A stretch of DNA of 64,000 nt from Humulus lupulus (GCF_963169125.1 NC_084798.1:197651481-197715480), one strand, 5' to 3'; positions 23,077 through 33,735 are shown, numbered from the stretch's first letter. The notes: generated by a model not told the origin, from the sequence alone. A program made the numbers and translations.

Positions 23077-23848
23077 TGTACGCCCTGGTTTTCCCACGGG
23101 CTGCTTAGCAGGTCGAGCCTCGGACTAATCAAGGTTAGTCCGAGAACTTCCCCAGGTCATAGATTTTGTTTTCCAGGTCGTGGCTCATTTAGCTCGAGGT
23201 ATCCTCAAGAACTCGCCAATGCTGCCCAAGACTGGGGGAAGGAGTCCTTAAGGCCGAAGGTTGGGTCAGTAAAGCAGCTTGTTGTGCGAGCTGATGCTCG
23301 TGGATCTCTGACCCTTTGTAAAGTCAACACACGCAAGATAAACGTGCCTATATCTGACATCACGTGTCCGATATCTCCCTGACTTCCCGGGCACGCATCA
23401 GGAACGTGCGCATTCAGACACCCACGGCTGGGTCGGGCCGTGCGGCCCATTATCTCCTTACATACTGATTAGACCACACTTATGTGTCAGGTTTAGGAAT
23501 TAATCATAAATATTACAGAGTTGATATGACCAATGGTAAGGTCACGTGATGACCTCCCTACCAACTTCCAGGTGCCTTCTCCTATAAATATGGGGACCCT
23601 GGGAGTTGATAGGGGTTGGAAAAAATAGTCTCTGAAGAGCCATATACTTTGTAAACCAAATACCCAGAATACATCAATAATATGGACTAGTGGAGTAGAA
23701 GGATTTTAACCTTTGAACCACTTAAAAAACGTATCTTGAGTCACATAGTTCATTCTCTAAGATTTCATATCTGTGACGGTTCTACTTTCAACACTAATCC
23801 CTTTCTCTTCTTCTCTTAATTACCTGTTGGCGAAGAACCGCGTCAACA
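23077..23848 (+). repeat. 5' LTR of D (772 bp)
   Basis: It begins TGTACGCCCTGG and ends GCGTCAACA. Its GC content and codon-like texture differ from the AT-rich LTR of C around it. It carries a core promoter at 23530-23590. Frames at 23056-23382 and 23205-23450 lie in the LTR and recur in the 3' LTR, so they are not genes. Confidence 0.95.
23530..23590 (+). promoter_or_regulatory. LTR promoter of D: CCAAT box, G-box and TATA box
   Basis: CCAAT at 23530-23534, the G-box core CACGTG at 23543-23548 and TATAAATA at 23583-23590 are arranged as in a plant Pol II promoter. All three are unchanged in the 3' LTR (TATA at 35247-35254). Transcription would start near 23620. A second CACGTG lies near 23361. 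Confidence 0.7.
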
Positions 23849-23849
23849 G

Positions 23850-23869
23850 TTTAGTGCTTTCATTGAGAG
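23850..23869 (+). other. Primer binding site region of D
   Basis: TTTAGTGCTTTCATTGAGAG follows the 5' LTR after one base. The same phrase, usually with TTGGTGC at its start, follows LTRs of many plant Tat-type elements and acts as the tRNA primer site. I cannot name the tRNA with confidence. Confidence 0.55.
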
Positions 23870-23903
23870 CAAGTTCGATTAGTGCTACCGCAAACACCCA
23901 ACT

Positions 23904-26900
23904 ATGGTGACCACTCGATCCAGGCATGGCAACGAAACAGAACATCATGATGGGAAGGAGGCCCACCATGTTGCCATCCCTGATGAGCAAATTCCTGAAG
24001 TCCAGCAGAGGCCAGGAAAGCAGCCGGCGGGCCAGGACGACACTGGTAGCTCAGCACCCCGGCCACCTAATCCAAACCTGTGTTATTATACTGCGGTGGA
24101 GATGGAGAATGCTCAACTAAGGAGCCAGTTAGCAACAGCCGGTCGGCAAATCCAGGATTTTCTGGCCCGACTACCCCCTCTCACAACCAACGTTAACGTT
24201 GGAGAGAGGCAAGGTGAGGCTCCTAAGTCTCGCCGGAGTAATCGGTCCAGACATAGTCGTTCAGATAGGCCTCATGCAGCCAACTCCGCCCCTTCATCGC
24301 ACCATCAAGAGGCAAACTTCAGGGAAATGCCTGGGGTCAGACAACAGCAATACAGCCGTTCGGTTAGGACGTCAACCCCTAGCTCTCAACCTTCCTCGAG
24401 GGTGCCCAGGAGAGCTCGAGGAAGCTCCCGAAGGAGATCCGGGGTGGGCCAGCAGCGCCAGCCCGTCCCAGAAGACCATCCTGCACCTCGTCCAGATCGC
24501 CCTGCGCAGGACCAGCAAGCTGGCAGGGCCAGAAGGCCCTCGCCAAATTTGATCCGTACGGACGGAACTAGGATCGCCTCCCCAGTCAGGCATCCTCCTT
24601 CTCCCATCAGATACCCATCTCCTCAGCCCATTCGGGACGTCCCAGCCTACGGGAGTAGTAGGAGAGACCCGCCGTCGGCTGGGCCTTCCTGGCGCAGCAG
24701 GGTGCCAGGGGAAGGATCAGATCGTAACCGCCAAAGACGCACTCCAAGCCTATCCAGCAGGAGCCACTGGACCGGTAGTCGCCGGAGTGATCTCTCGGGA
24801 GGAGACCTGCGTCAGCGACTGAGTTCGACACAAAGTCACCAGACTACGCAGGGAGGCGACCTCCGAGATCACCTCAACTCTCACAGAGACGATCGAGCCG
24901 AAGATGGTAGGCAGGCCCGCTCGGCGGGAGTCCGATCCGAAGTACGTAACGGAGGGAATGTCCCAAATAACCTATCTCAAGATAGGAGGGGCAACAACCC
25001 ACCTAATGTGTACAATGGGTCCGGAGCTGTGGAACAGCCCCGGAATAACCCAGGATCTCAGGACAAAACCCTTGAGCGCCTAACTCAGATGGAGGAGCTG
25101 ATGAGAAAGCTTCTGATAGAAAAAGAGAAAGATGAGTATGACTCTGGCGACGAAATGGAACTCTTCGCCCCCAATATAGCAGCGACGGCCTACCCATCTG
25201 GTTTTCGTATGCCCCATTTGTCAAAGTTCAACGGGGACGGGGACCCGTCGGATCATTTGGGAATGTTCAACACCCTAATGATGGCTCATAACATTGGCCC
25301 GGAGCTGCGTTGCTTGATCTTTCCTTCCACACTGATCGGACCTGCCAGGCAGTGGTTCAAGCAAAGTAAAAGACAGTCAATCAGTTCCTGGAAGACTTTT
25401 TCAGCTGACTTCAAAAGGGCATTCCGCGCCTCCCAGGCCGCCCGAATCCAGGCAGACTCCCTAGCTAACATGAGGCAACAGCCCGGTGAAACGCTAAAAG
25501 CCTACTTGAGCAGATTCGCGAATTTCACTGCTCGAGCTCGGGATGCTGACGATAGCTCTAAGCTCATGGCCATGAGAACCGGAATCCTGGTTGGAGGAGA
25601 CCTGTGGAAAGATATTCAAAGGAAGGGAGTCGGCTCGGTTAACGAATTCCTTAACAGAGCCCAAGAATGGATAAACTTAGAGGAAGCTGAAGCTTCAGCC
25701 ACGGGGACCAGCCAGGTTCCCGAGAAGCCCGCTGGAGCAGGGACGGAGATCGCGATGGCAATTCCCGGCGACGCGCAGAACAACCAGCCCGGCGGGGGCA
25801 AAAGAAAGGGAAACGGTGAAAACAGCCAGCAAGGTCAAAAGAAGAATAAGTCTGTGGATAAATTCAAGCCCGTATTCACAACATATACCGAGCTCACCCA
25901 GTCCAGGGAAAATATTTTCCTGGCCAACGCTGCTCAGGTCCCCTGGAAGAGGCCGGAGCCATTGAAGCACCACAAGGGAAAGAGAGATACTTCAAAGTTC
26001 TGCCGTTTCCATAACGACATCGGCCACAATACCGACGATTGCAGACATCTAAAAGATGAAATCGAGACTCTCATCCGAGCAGGTCCCTTGGCGCAATATT
26101 CACGAAACAGGGTCCCAGCGGGTCGACCAACTCCAGAAGTCCCAGCCAATCAGCCCGGGCCTCGGGTAGATCAGGACGTCCCTCCTCCCGTGATCGAGGG
26201 AGAGATATCCACCATCTCTGGAGGACCGCATATGGCTGGCACGAGCAGAGGCGCACAGAAGAGGTATGTGAATGAGTTAAAGGCTCATAACGGAGCGGAG
26301 TTTGTCCCGGAGCAACGTCAGTCCAAACAGCAACGGCTAGAGAAACAACCGATAACTTTCACGGAGGAAGACGCAGGCCATGTCCAATTCCCTCATAACG
26401 ATCTTTTGGTCGTGGCAGTCCAGCTCGCCAACCGGAAAGTAAGGAGAGTGTTGGTGGAAAATGGGAGCTCGGTGAACCTCCTATTCCGATCGACCTTAGA
26501 AAAGATGGGTCTGACTGTCGCCGAGCTAAAGGCCACCTCGATGATGCTATATGGTTTTTCGGGAGAAGGATCAGCAGCGATAGGGACGATCGAGCTGGTG
26601 ATCACCCTAGGAGAAGAGTCTCGGACAGTCTCCAAGCTACTTGAGTTCGTGGTCATTGACTGCTCCGCTGCCTACAACGCCATTTTGGGACGACCTGCGC
26701 TCATAGCTTTCGAGGCCATCACTTCCGTTCGACACCTCGCCATGAATTTCCCTACTTCAACAGGAGTCTGTACCATCAAGGGCGATCATCTCGCTGCCAG
26801 GGAATTCTACAGCATTTCCATAAAGGGAAAGTCTAAACCCGGGCAGCTAGCAATGGCCATTCAGGGCGAAGAGGAATCTCAGGGACCCAAGGCGGCTCCC

Positions 26901-27398
26901 GAGATTGAAAAACCTCAGATTTCTGAAGAGGAAAAGATCACCCTAAATGAGGACATTGACCCCCGTGTAGGCGAGGACAGATCCGAGCTCCAGGCTATTG
27001 AGGAGCTCGAGGAGGTGAACATTGATGAACAAAATCCGTCACGGACGGTTAAGCTTGGGAAGAACCTCTGCGACAAGAGAAAGGCAGAGCTGATTGCATT
27101 TCTGAAGAATAGCTTGGACGTATTCGCCTGGTCCCACGAGGACATGGTGGGGATTAGTCCGAGTATCATCATGCACACACTCCACCTGGATAAAAGTGTT
27201 CCTGCCAAATCCCAAAAGCAGAGGCGTTTAGGAACGACCCGAGCCGAAGCCCTTGAAGAAGAAGTGGCCCGGCTCAAAAAGTGTGGCTTTATCCGAGAAG
27301 CCAAATTTCCAATTTGGGTCGCTAATCCCGTGCTGGTTCCAAAGCCCAACGGGAAGTGGCGGACCTGTATTGACTTCTCCGACCTGAATAAAGCCTGA
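23904..27398 (+). CDS. D Gag-protease polyprotein with start of RT (1164 codons)
   Basis: The start chosen is the first ATG after the primer site. Residues about 100-390 form an Arg/Ser/Pro/Gln-rich low-complexity region. The retrotransposon gag domain spans about 420-600 (PARQWFKQ near 478). A Cys/His motif C-x2-H-x4-H-x4-C lies at about 699-712. The protease site at about 849 reads V-E-N-G-S-S where Tat elements have D-[NG]-G-S-S, so the catalytic Asp is Glu and activity is doubtful; ILGRP follows. RT begins near 1137 (CIDFSDLNK). The frame stops at TGA 27396-27398 inside RT, and the same frame continues at 27399, so this is one polyprotein cut by a single nonsense change. Confidence 0.92.
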   Translation: MVTTRSRHGNETEHHDGKEAHHVAIPDEQIPEVQQRPGKQPAGQDDTGSSAPRPPNPNLCYYTAVEMENAQLRSQLATAGRQIQDFLARLPPLTTNVNVGERQGEAPKSRRSNRSRHSRSDRPHAANSAPSSHHQEANFREMPGVRQQQYSRSVRTSTPSSQPSSRVPRRARGSSRRRSGVGQQRQPVPEDHPAPRPDRPAQDQQAGRARRPSPNLIRTDGTRIASPVRHPPSPIRYPSPQPIRDVPAYGSSRRDPPSAGPSWRSRVPGEGSDRNRQRRTPSLSSRSHWTGSRRSDLSGGDLRQRLSSTQSHQTTQGGDLRDHLNSHRDDRAEDGRQARSAGVRSEVRNGGNVPNNLSQDRRGNNPPNVYNGSGAVEQPRNNPGSQDKTLERLTQMEELMRKLLIEKEKDEYDSGDEMELFAPNIAATAYPSGFRMPHLSKFNGDGDPSDHLGMFNTLMMAHNIGPELRCLIFPSTLIGPARQWFKQSKRQSISSWKTFSADFKRAFRASQAARIQADSLANMRQQPGETLKAYLSRFANFTARARDADDSSKLMAMRTGILVGGDLWKDIQRKGVGSVNEFLNRAQEWINLEEAEASATGTSQVPEKPAGAGTEIAMAIPGDAQNNQPGGGKRKGNGENSQQGQKKNKSVDKFKPVFTTYTELTQSRENIFLANAAQVPWKRPEPLKHHKGKRDTSKFCRFHNDIGHNTDDCRHLKDEIETLIRAGPLAQYSRNRVPAGRPTPEVPANQPGPRVDQDVPPPVIEGEISTISGGPHMAGTSRGAQKRYVNELKAHNGAEFVPEQRQSKQQRLEKQPITFTEEDAGHVQFPHNDLLVVAVQLANRKVRRVLVENGSSVNLLFRSTLEKMGLTVAELKATSMMLYGFSGEGSAAIGTIELVITLGEESRTVSKLLEFVVIDCSAAYNAILGRPALIAFEAITSVRHLAMNFPTSTGVCTIKGDHLAAREFYSISIKGKSKPGQLAMAIQGEEESQGPKAAPEIEKPQISEEEKITLNEDIDPRVGEDRSELQAIEELEEVNIDEQNPSRTVKLGKNLCDKRKAELIAFLKNSLDVFAWSHEDMVGISPSIIMHTLHLDKSVPAKSQKQRRLGTTRAEALEEEVARLKKCGFIREAKFPIWVANPVLVPKPNGKWRTCIDFSDLNKA

Positions 27399-30227
27399 CC
27401 CAAGGATTGCTTTCCATTGCCAAGGATCGATCAGCTGGTGGATGCCACGGTGGGGCACGATCTCATGTCCTTCATGGACGCGTACTCAGGCTACAATCAG
27501 ATCGCGATGAACCCGGCGGACCAGGAGCATACCAGCTTCATGACCCCAACGAATGTCTATTGCTATAAAGTCATGCCATTTGGTCTGAAGAATGCCGGAG
27601 CTACCTATCAGAGGCTAGTAAACAGAATGTTCGCGGACCAGATCGGAAAGAACATGGAGGTGTATGTTGATGACATGCTTGTCAAATCAAAGACTGCCGA
27701 CAACCATGTTCCCGACCTGGAAGAATGTTTTGGAATACTACGAGAATACGGCATGAGGCTCAATCCTCAGAAATGCACGTTCGGTGTCGCATCAAGGAAA
27801 TTCCTGGGGTTCATAGTCAATACCCGAGGAATCGAGGCAAACCCCGACAAAATCAGGTCACTGCTCGAGCTTCCTTCCCCCAGGTCGCGGAAAGACGTCC
27901 AAGGCCTCACAGGAAGAGTGGCAGCACTCAACCGGTTCATTTCCAAATCAACCGACAAGTGTTTGCCCTTCTACAACCTGCTCCGGGGAAACAAGAAGTT
28001 TGAGTGGACAGTAGAATGCGAAAGCGCATTCCTCGACTTGAAGGCGCATCTGGCTGAGCCGCCCTTGCTGTCCAAGCCCAGGGCAGGAGAACCTCTTTAT
28101 CTATACATGGCCGTCACTGAGGATGCAGCAAGCGTGCTAGTGCGAGAAGAGGACCAAGTTCAAAAGCCAGTCTACTACATCAGCAAGAGACTCCTCAGAG
28201 CAGAGTCGCGATACCCACTGATGGAAAAATTGGCGTTTTGCCTAATCACAGCCTCGCGAAAGCTCAGACCATACTTCCAGTCCCACTCTATACACGTCAT
28301 GACCGATCAGCCTTTAAGGCAGGTTTTGCAAAATCCTGAGGCATCGGGACGTTTGTTAAAATGGGCGGTCGAACTCAGTCAGTTCGAGATTTTCCATACT
28401 CCACGAACTGCCATAAAAAGTCAGGCCTTGGCCGACTTCGTGGCGGAGTGCGCGGGATTCCAGGAGAATCCATCAGAAGGCTTGCCTCAGGTCGCTTCCC
28501 CACATTCGTCGTGGAAGATCTTCGTCGATGGTTCATCTAACGAGAACGGCTCCGGAGCTGGAATCATCCTGATATCCCCCGAGGGACATAGATTCCACTC
28601 GGCGCTAAGGTTCGGGTTCAAGGCGTCTAACAACGAGGAAGAGTACGAGGCTTTGTTGGCTAGGCTGAGGGTAGCTAGCGAGCTAAAGGCGAACTCCATC
28701 CAGTGCTTCAGTGACTCCCAGCTCGTGGTGAACCAGGTTCTAGGAGAATATCAGGCGCGGGGACCCAAGATGGCTGCCTACTTGGCAAAAGTAAAAGCCG
28801 AGCTGTCCGCGTTTGGGCGAGGTTCGATCGAAAAAATACCTCGAGAGCAGAATGCCAACGCAGATGCTCTCGCCAAACTCGCCACCTCGGGAGAGGCAGA
28901 AACCCTGGGGTTGGTGCCAATAGAATTCTTGGAAAAGCCAAGTATAGAGGGAGATCGGGCAGAGATCGAGATGATTGATATTAGGCCGACCTGGATGACT
29001 CCCATTCTTGAGTATCTCGTCGAAGGCAGGTTACCCAAAGAGCGTAACAGCGCACGACGAGTCCTTTATCAAGCTCCTAGATATACGCTAGTCGAAGGAG
29101 TGTTGTACCGACGTGGGCACTCCCTACCTCTCCTCCGGTGTGTTCTTCCAAGTGAAGCGAAGGCCATTCTGCAGGAAGTCCACGAAGGATTCTGCGGAGA
29201 CCACACTGGGGGGCAAAGCCTAGCCTTAAAGATTCTCAGGCAAGGTTATTATTGGTCGACTCTGTCCAAAGACTCAATCTCGTACTTGAAAAGGTGCGAC
29301 AAGTGTCAGCGATTCGCTGTGGTTGCCCGAGCTCCTCCGGTCGAGCTAAAAATGATCTCGGCTCCTTGGCCATTTGCCGTTTGGGGAATAGATTTAGTGG
29401 GCTCCCTGCCCACCGGGAAGGGCGGGGTCCGTTACGCTGTGGTAGCCATTGACTACTTCACCAAGTGGGCCGAAGCAGAGCCATTGGCGACAATAACATC
29501 AAAGAAAGTACTCGACTTTGTGGTGAAAAGCATCATCTGTCGATTTGGCCTTCCTAAGAAGATCGTCTCCGACAACGGCACCCAATTTGACAGCGATCTG
29601 TTCACCGAATTTTGTGAAAGGCACGGAATTGTGAAAAGTTTCTCGTCCGTGGCCTATCCCCAGGCGAACGGCCAGGTCGAGGCCGTGAACAAAACTCTAA
29701 AGACAAGCCTTAAGAAGAGGCTAGACGAGGCAAAAGGGGTCTGGCCAGACCAGCTCCCCCAGGTCCTATGGGCGTACCGGACCTCGCATCGAACTCCCAT
29801 GGGTCACACTCCTTTCTCCCTAGCCTTTGGGAGTGAGGCCATCCTACCCATGGAGGTTAAAGTTCTGTCGCATAGAGTCCAATCCTACGACCAAGATCGG
29901 AACCGAGAACTCCTGTGCCATTCCCTAGACCTGGTTGATGAAAAGCGGGAGGATTCGCAACTCCAACTCGCCCATTATCAGCAAAAGATCACTCGCTACT
30001 TCAACACTAAGGTCAAAAAACGCGTCTTTAGCCTTGGCGATTTGGTCCTAAGGAGAGTTTTCCTGGCCGGAAAAGATCCCAAAGATAGGGTTTTGGGACC
30101 AAACTGGGAAGGACCATACCAGGTCATCGAAGTCATCAAGGAGGGAACTTATAAGTTAGCTCGACCTGATGGAGGGGCGATCCCGCGGACTTGGAATGCC
30201 ATCCACTTAAAGAAATACTATCAATGA
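27399..30227 (+). CDS. D RT / RNase H / archaeal-type RNase H / integrase (same frame, after the stop)
   Basis: The first ATG after the stop is at 27417, giving 936 codons; positions are counted from it. RT has YVDDMLVKS (box near 82). The RT-linked RNase H (about 220-320) is degenerate. A second RNase H (about 365-490) keeps its D, E, D, D residues (FVDGSS; EEEYEAL; CFSDSQ; NADALAKLA); this duplication defines the Tat lineage. Integrase has its zinc region at about 587-635 (H...H, CDKC) and the D, D, E triad at about 657, 717 and 753 (GIDLVG; SDNGTQF; GQVEAVNK), with the last pair spaced as expected. It ends with the fold GPYQVIEV and has no chromodomain. Apart from the upstream stop it looks intact. 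Confidence 0.92.
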   Translation, partial: PKDCFPLPRIDQLVDATVGHDLMSFMDAYSGYNQIAMNPADQEHTSFMTPTNVYCYKVMPFGLKNAGATYQRLVNRMFADQIGKNMEVYVDDMLVKSKTADNHVPDLEECFGILREYGMRLNPQKCTFGVASRKFLGFIVNTRGIEANPDKIRSLLELPSPRSRKDVQGLTGRVAALNRFISKSTDKCLPFYNLLRGNKKFEWTVECESAFLDLKAHLAEPPLLSKPRAGEPLYLYMAVTEDAASVLVREEDQVQKPVYYISKRLLRAESRYPLMEKLAFCLITASRKLRPYFQSHSIHVMTDQPLRQVLQNPEASGRLLKWAVELSQFEIFHTPRTAIKSQALADFVAECAGFQENPSEGLPQVASPHSSWKIFVDGSSNENGSGAGIILISPEGHRFHSALRFGFKASNNEEEYEALLARLRVASELKANSIQCFSDSQLVVNQVLGEYQARGPKMAAYLAKVKAELSAFGRGSIEKIPREQNANADALAKLATSGEAETLGLVPIEFLEKPSIEGDRAEIEMIDIRPTWMTPILEYLVEGRLPKERNSARRVLYQAPRYTLVEGVLYRRGHSLPLLRCVLPSEAKAILQEVHEGFCGDHTGGQSLALKILRQGYYWSTLSKDSISYLKRCDKCQRFAVVARAPPVELKMISAPWPFAVWGIDLVGSLPTGKGGVRYAVVAIDYFTKWAEAEPLATITSKKVLDFVVKSIICRFGLPKKIVSDNGTQFDSDLFTEFCERHGIVKSFSSVAYPQANGQVEAVNKTLKTSLKKRLDEAKGVWPDQLPQVLWAYRTSHRTPMGHTPFSLAFGSEAILPMEVKVLSHRVQSYDQDRNRELLCHSLDLVDEKREDSQLQLAHYQQKITRYFNTKVKKRVFSLGDLVLRRVFLAGKDPKDRVLGPNWEGPYQVIEVIKEGTYKLARPDGGAIPRTWNAIHLKKYYQ

Positions 30228-30440
30228 TCCACTTGTAAGGCCTGGAGGGCCACTTTCTATGAATAAATAAGAATCGAATGTTTATTTTTATTTGCAAGTG
30301 TGATTTTAAAAGTAACCACGAAAGACCCTTTCCCAGTTACTTGGGGGGCACATGGTACCTGGATATAACCAGGTCTCCTTAACGACTTAGGTGTTGACTC
30401 TTATCTATGGGTAAGGGTTAGCGCGAACTAAGTCCTATCC
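30228..30440 (+). other. 3' region of D between pol and the tandem array
   Basis: No open frame follows the TGA at 30225-30227. From about 30358 a shorter degenerate version of the 119-bp repeat is visible (TGGATATAACCAGGTC against TGGTTTTAACCGGGTC). Confidence 0.6.
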
Positions 30441-31035
30441 TGGTTTTAACCGGGTCATAAAACTTAGAAGTTAACTTAAATTTGTTGACCGTGGTTCTTC
30501 TTAAAGAGCTCGGGATATGGATAAAAGTTAACACGAACTACGTTTTCAAAATAAGTTCCTGGTTTTAACCGGGTCATAAAACTTAGAAGTTAACTTAAAT
30601 TTGTTGATCGTGGTTCTTCTTAAAGAGCTCGGGATATGGATAAAAGTTAACACGAACTAAGTTTTCAAAATAAGTTCCTGGTTTTAACCGGGTCATAAAA
30701 CTTAGAAGTTAACTTAAATTTATTGATCGTGGTTCTTCTTAAAGAGCTCGGGATATGGATAAAAGTTAACACGAACTAAGTTTTCAAAATAAGTTTCTGG
30801 TTTTAACCGGGTCATAAAACTTAGAAGTTAACTTAAATTTATTGATCGTGGTTCTTCTTAAAGAGCTCGGGATATGGATAAAAGTTAACACGAACTAAGT
30901 TTTCAAAATAAGTTCATGGTTTTAACCGGGTCATAAAACTTAGAAGTTAACTTAAATTTATTGGTCGTGGCTCTTTCTTAAAAGATCTCGGGATATAAAT
31001 AACGGTTAGCATGAACTAAGCTTATATAAAAAATA
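30441..31035. repeat. 119-bp tandem array, five copies
   Basis: TGGTTTTAACCGGGTCATAA starts at 30441, 30560, 30679, 30798 and 30917, exactly 119 bp apart each time. Copies one to four are nearly identical and the fifth decays after about 60 bp into an AT microsatellite (about 31027-31045). Each unit holds the palindrome AAGTTAACTT and the phrase GAGCTCGGGATA. The array separates the convergent pol and antisense transcription units. It has no coding capacity. Confidence 0.95.
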
Positions 31036-31144
31036 TATATATATAAGTTAAGATTGCCAAGTAAATCGTCTCGAGGTGAAAACACCTCATGAAAAGGTTA
31101 CAAAGAAAATAAAAAATAATTAAAATTGCTCAAAGAGAAGTGCC

Positions 31145-33735
31145 CTAAGTCCCATCATCTGGTCCTTTGGAGGTCGCGGTCTCGTCCTGCTCCATCGCGC
31201 CAGAGGCCTCCCCAGTCTCCGAGGGCGGTGCCTCTTCTTTTAGGCGGGCTTGGAGCTTCGGCAGCAGAAAAGCCCAAAGGTCCGGCGGCATAAAAGAGAA
31301 GTCAGCATCCGGGTTATGGGCCCAGCAGTGATAGAACAAGTCCTGCATGGACTGCTCCGAGATGGCCCGCTCGGCTTCCAAGGCGGCCTCCAGGGCGGTC
31401 TGGGCCTCGGTCTTCGCTGCCTCAAGATCTGTTCGCGAAGTGGCAAGGGTGGTTTTAAGTTCTCGGTTCTCGGAGCGGCTCCTCTCTAGCTCGACCTTCG
31501 AAGCCGCCAGCGCATCTTTCCCCGCCTGAGCTTCCTGAAGGGCGGCCTGGCGCTCAGCCTCCATATCCTCGAGCTGAGCCTTGGTCCTAGCGATACCTCG
31601 ATGAGCGGCAGCAATGCCCTGCAAGAAAGGAGGGATCAGTTTGCTAAGTGGAAAAACAAGGCATTGTGTAAGTGTTACAGCTTTAAAAGAGTGGGGCAGA
31701 TTACCGTTAGGGTCATGTCCAACGAAGACTCTATGACTCGGACTAGGCTCGTTGCTTTGATAGCCCGGAGATCCTTCTCTTTGAGCTTGTAGAAGCGGCC
31801 GACGGCATAGCTCGCCGACTCATACACCGTCCCCCGGAATGCTTCTGGGATCTTTCCCAGATCCTGGGGGTCGACCGAGATGCGTATGTCCGGAGTCCCG
31901 ACCTCCAGTACCACGTTCTGGGTGGCTGGTGGAGACCGCTGGGGCGGCGGGGGCATGTGTCCTGCTCGGGTAGCAGGGAGGATTGCCCCCCCGGCCTGGG
32001 GCAGCGGGGTCTTTTCCTTCTCCTTAGCCGGGGATTTGGTGGAGGCCCCGGCCGCGCTCTTGGACTCTCGGAGCCTTTTCAACCTTGGCCCTGCTGGGGG
32101 ATTCCCGCCGAAGACTACACCCCGCAGATTACCCCCGGGCTGAGACATCTCTTCTGCCAAAGACAAAAACATGGTTATTACAAGTTAGCAAACATGCAGA
32201 GGTTAAAAGCAAAAAAGTATACGAATATTAAGGGAGCCCTACCCCCCGAGCTGGAAGAGCCTAGGACAATTATCTCACCAACTGGCGCGGATTCTAGGTC
32301 CGGTTCTGACTCAGGGCTTGACTCTTCTACATACTGTCTAAAACCCGGGGCATAGGCACCCCTCTGAAGTGATGGCCATGTGCGTAAGTTGGTCCCATAC
32401 TCCTCAAAAAGGATCGACCTATAAGCTAGGGTGTTATCTACTACTATGGTACCCCTAGGCCGGCTCTCTTGGTGATCCAGCATGAGCCGGTCAACACAAT
32501 GGAGCAGGAGTGTATTCAGGTCCGGGTCCCTCCCGTGACGATGGACGATTTGCCTAGGATTGAACCTAACCAGCCGGGGGTCTGCAGTGGCCCTATCTAC
32601 ATTCTTAAACAAATAAGGGTTACCTCGACCGGAAGGACCCGCGGCTGCTCCAGTTTGGATCCTCTCCTCGTCCATCCCCTGAGCGACCTCCAAGGTCCTC
32701 TTTCTATTCCTCACGAGCGGAACTTCAGCCGCCTCATCCTCCCCGTCTTCTTCTGCCGTGACCTCCTCCACTGCGATAGGCCTGGTGTCGCGGGATGGGG
32801 GCGGCCCCCGAGGCCTCTTCAGGTTTAGAGTCTGGTTGGGGAAGATCAATTTGCAGAACACCATCGTCTCGTCCGTCACGAGCGCGCGGTAGTCCTTTTC
32901 ACTGGGGGCAAGCCTGCTAGTGTTTCATATTGACCCCCGAGGGTCGCAGACTTCTCGGTCCTCGCGTAGATGGCTACAAAATTGGGCTGGAGTCAGAATG
33001 GAATACGGGGAGATATAATTAAACAAAACTTAAAAGGCGAGCTAGGGTCAGGGTTCGCTTACGAGGACGATTGAAGTAGTGGTGCTCACAGTTCCGGAAC
33101 CCAGTTGACATAAAAAACTGGTCCTTGAAGTCATTTGGGTGGCTTGGCAGCTCGATGACCGCCGCCGTATTTGGAAAACGGGTTAAATAGTAAAACCCGT
33201 CACCTCGCCCCCGCTGATCCGGGCTGGCTTTGAGGCAAAAGAAATATAAAATATCAGCAGGAGTAGGGACCTCCCACTCCTGCTTCTTGAACAAGTACCT
33301 CAACCCCGCCAGCAGACGGTAGGAGTTGGGGGGGAGCTGAAATGGGGCCAGCCCCAGGTAGTTCAGAAAGTCGGCGAAGTACTGGTCCAGGGGGAGGAAG
33401 GCCCCTGCCTTGAAATGCTAACCGCTCCAGGCCGCGAACGATTCGTCTAGCGGCGTACAGCTCCGCTCGCCCTCCGCAGCAGGTCGGGCTATGATTGAGG
33501 CCTTCCCCAGTGGGATCTTGTGGGTGAGGAAAAGCTTATTGATCTTCGCCTGGTCGGTCACCTTTGAGACGATCCTCTCCACCTCAAAGAATGCGTCGGG
33601 GGCCACCTCGACTTGTCTCTCCACGGCCGGCCCAAAGTGGGGGATCGGCGAGCTGGGCATCGCCGCCTTTCCTTTCTCTTGCTGGGAGATCGAGCTTCCC
33701 ATGTTCTTCTGAGGCAAGTCCCTTTTTGGAGCCAT
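31145..33735 (-). CDS. Predicted four-exon antisense gene of D (Transposase_28-like domain and coiled coil)
   Basis: Predicted exons, in reading order, are 33735-33063, 32986-32243, 32153-31705 and 31618-31145 (TAG at 31145-31147). Introns are 76, 89 and 86 bp, all GT...AG, with acceptors TTTGGCAG and TTCTTGCAG for the last two. Introns 2 (phase 1) and 3 (phase 0) join in frame; intron 1 is one base out of frame as drawn. Exon 1 holds the segment AFLPLDQYFADFLNYLG and a following APFQLPPNSYR, which resembles the 'putative gypsy type transposon' domain (Transposase_28, PF04195), but a TAG at 33418-33420 breaks it. Exon 4 encodes a Glu/Ala/Lys coiled coil (about 31618-31330) and an acidic tail. 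Antisense extra ORFs are known in Tat elements; their function is not. Confidence 0.6.

Noticed and set aside
23056..23382. 108-codon frame in the D LTR, repeated at 34702-35046, as a conserved gene
   Set aside because: The repetition is explained by the two LTRs; there is no domain and the frame overlaps the LTR boundary.
27396..27398. The in-frame TGA in D as a programmed readthrough site between gag and pol
   Set aside because: It lies inside the RT fingers, not at a gag/pol or protease/RT border, and the frame on both sides is continuous, so a nonsense mutation is simpler.
31250..32143. Plus-strand frames opposite the antisense gene of D
   Set aside because: They mirror GC-rich exons of the minus-strand gene; the minus strand has the intron phases, coiled coil and domain similarity.
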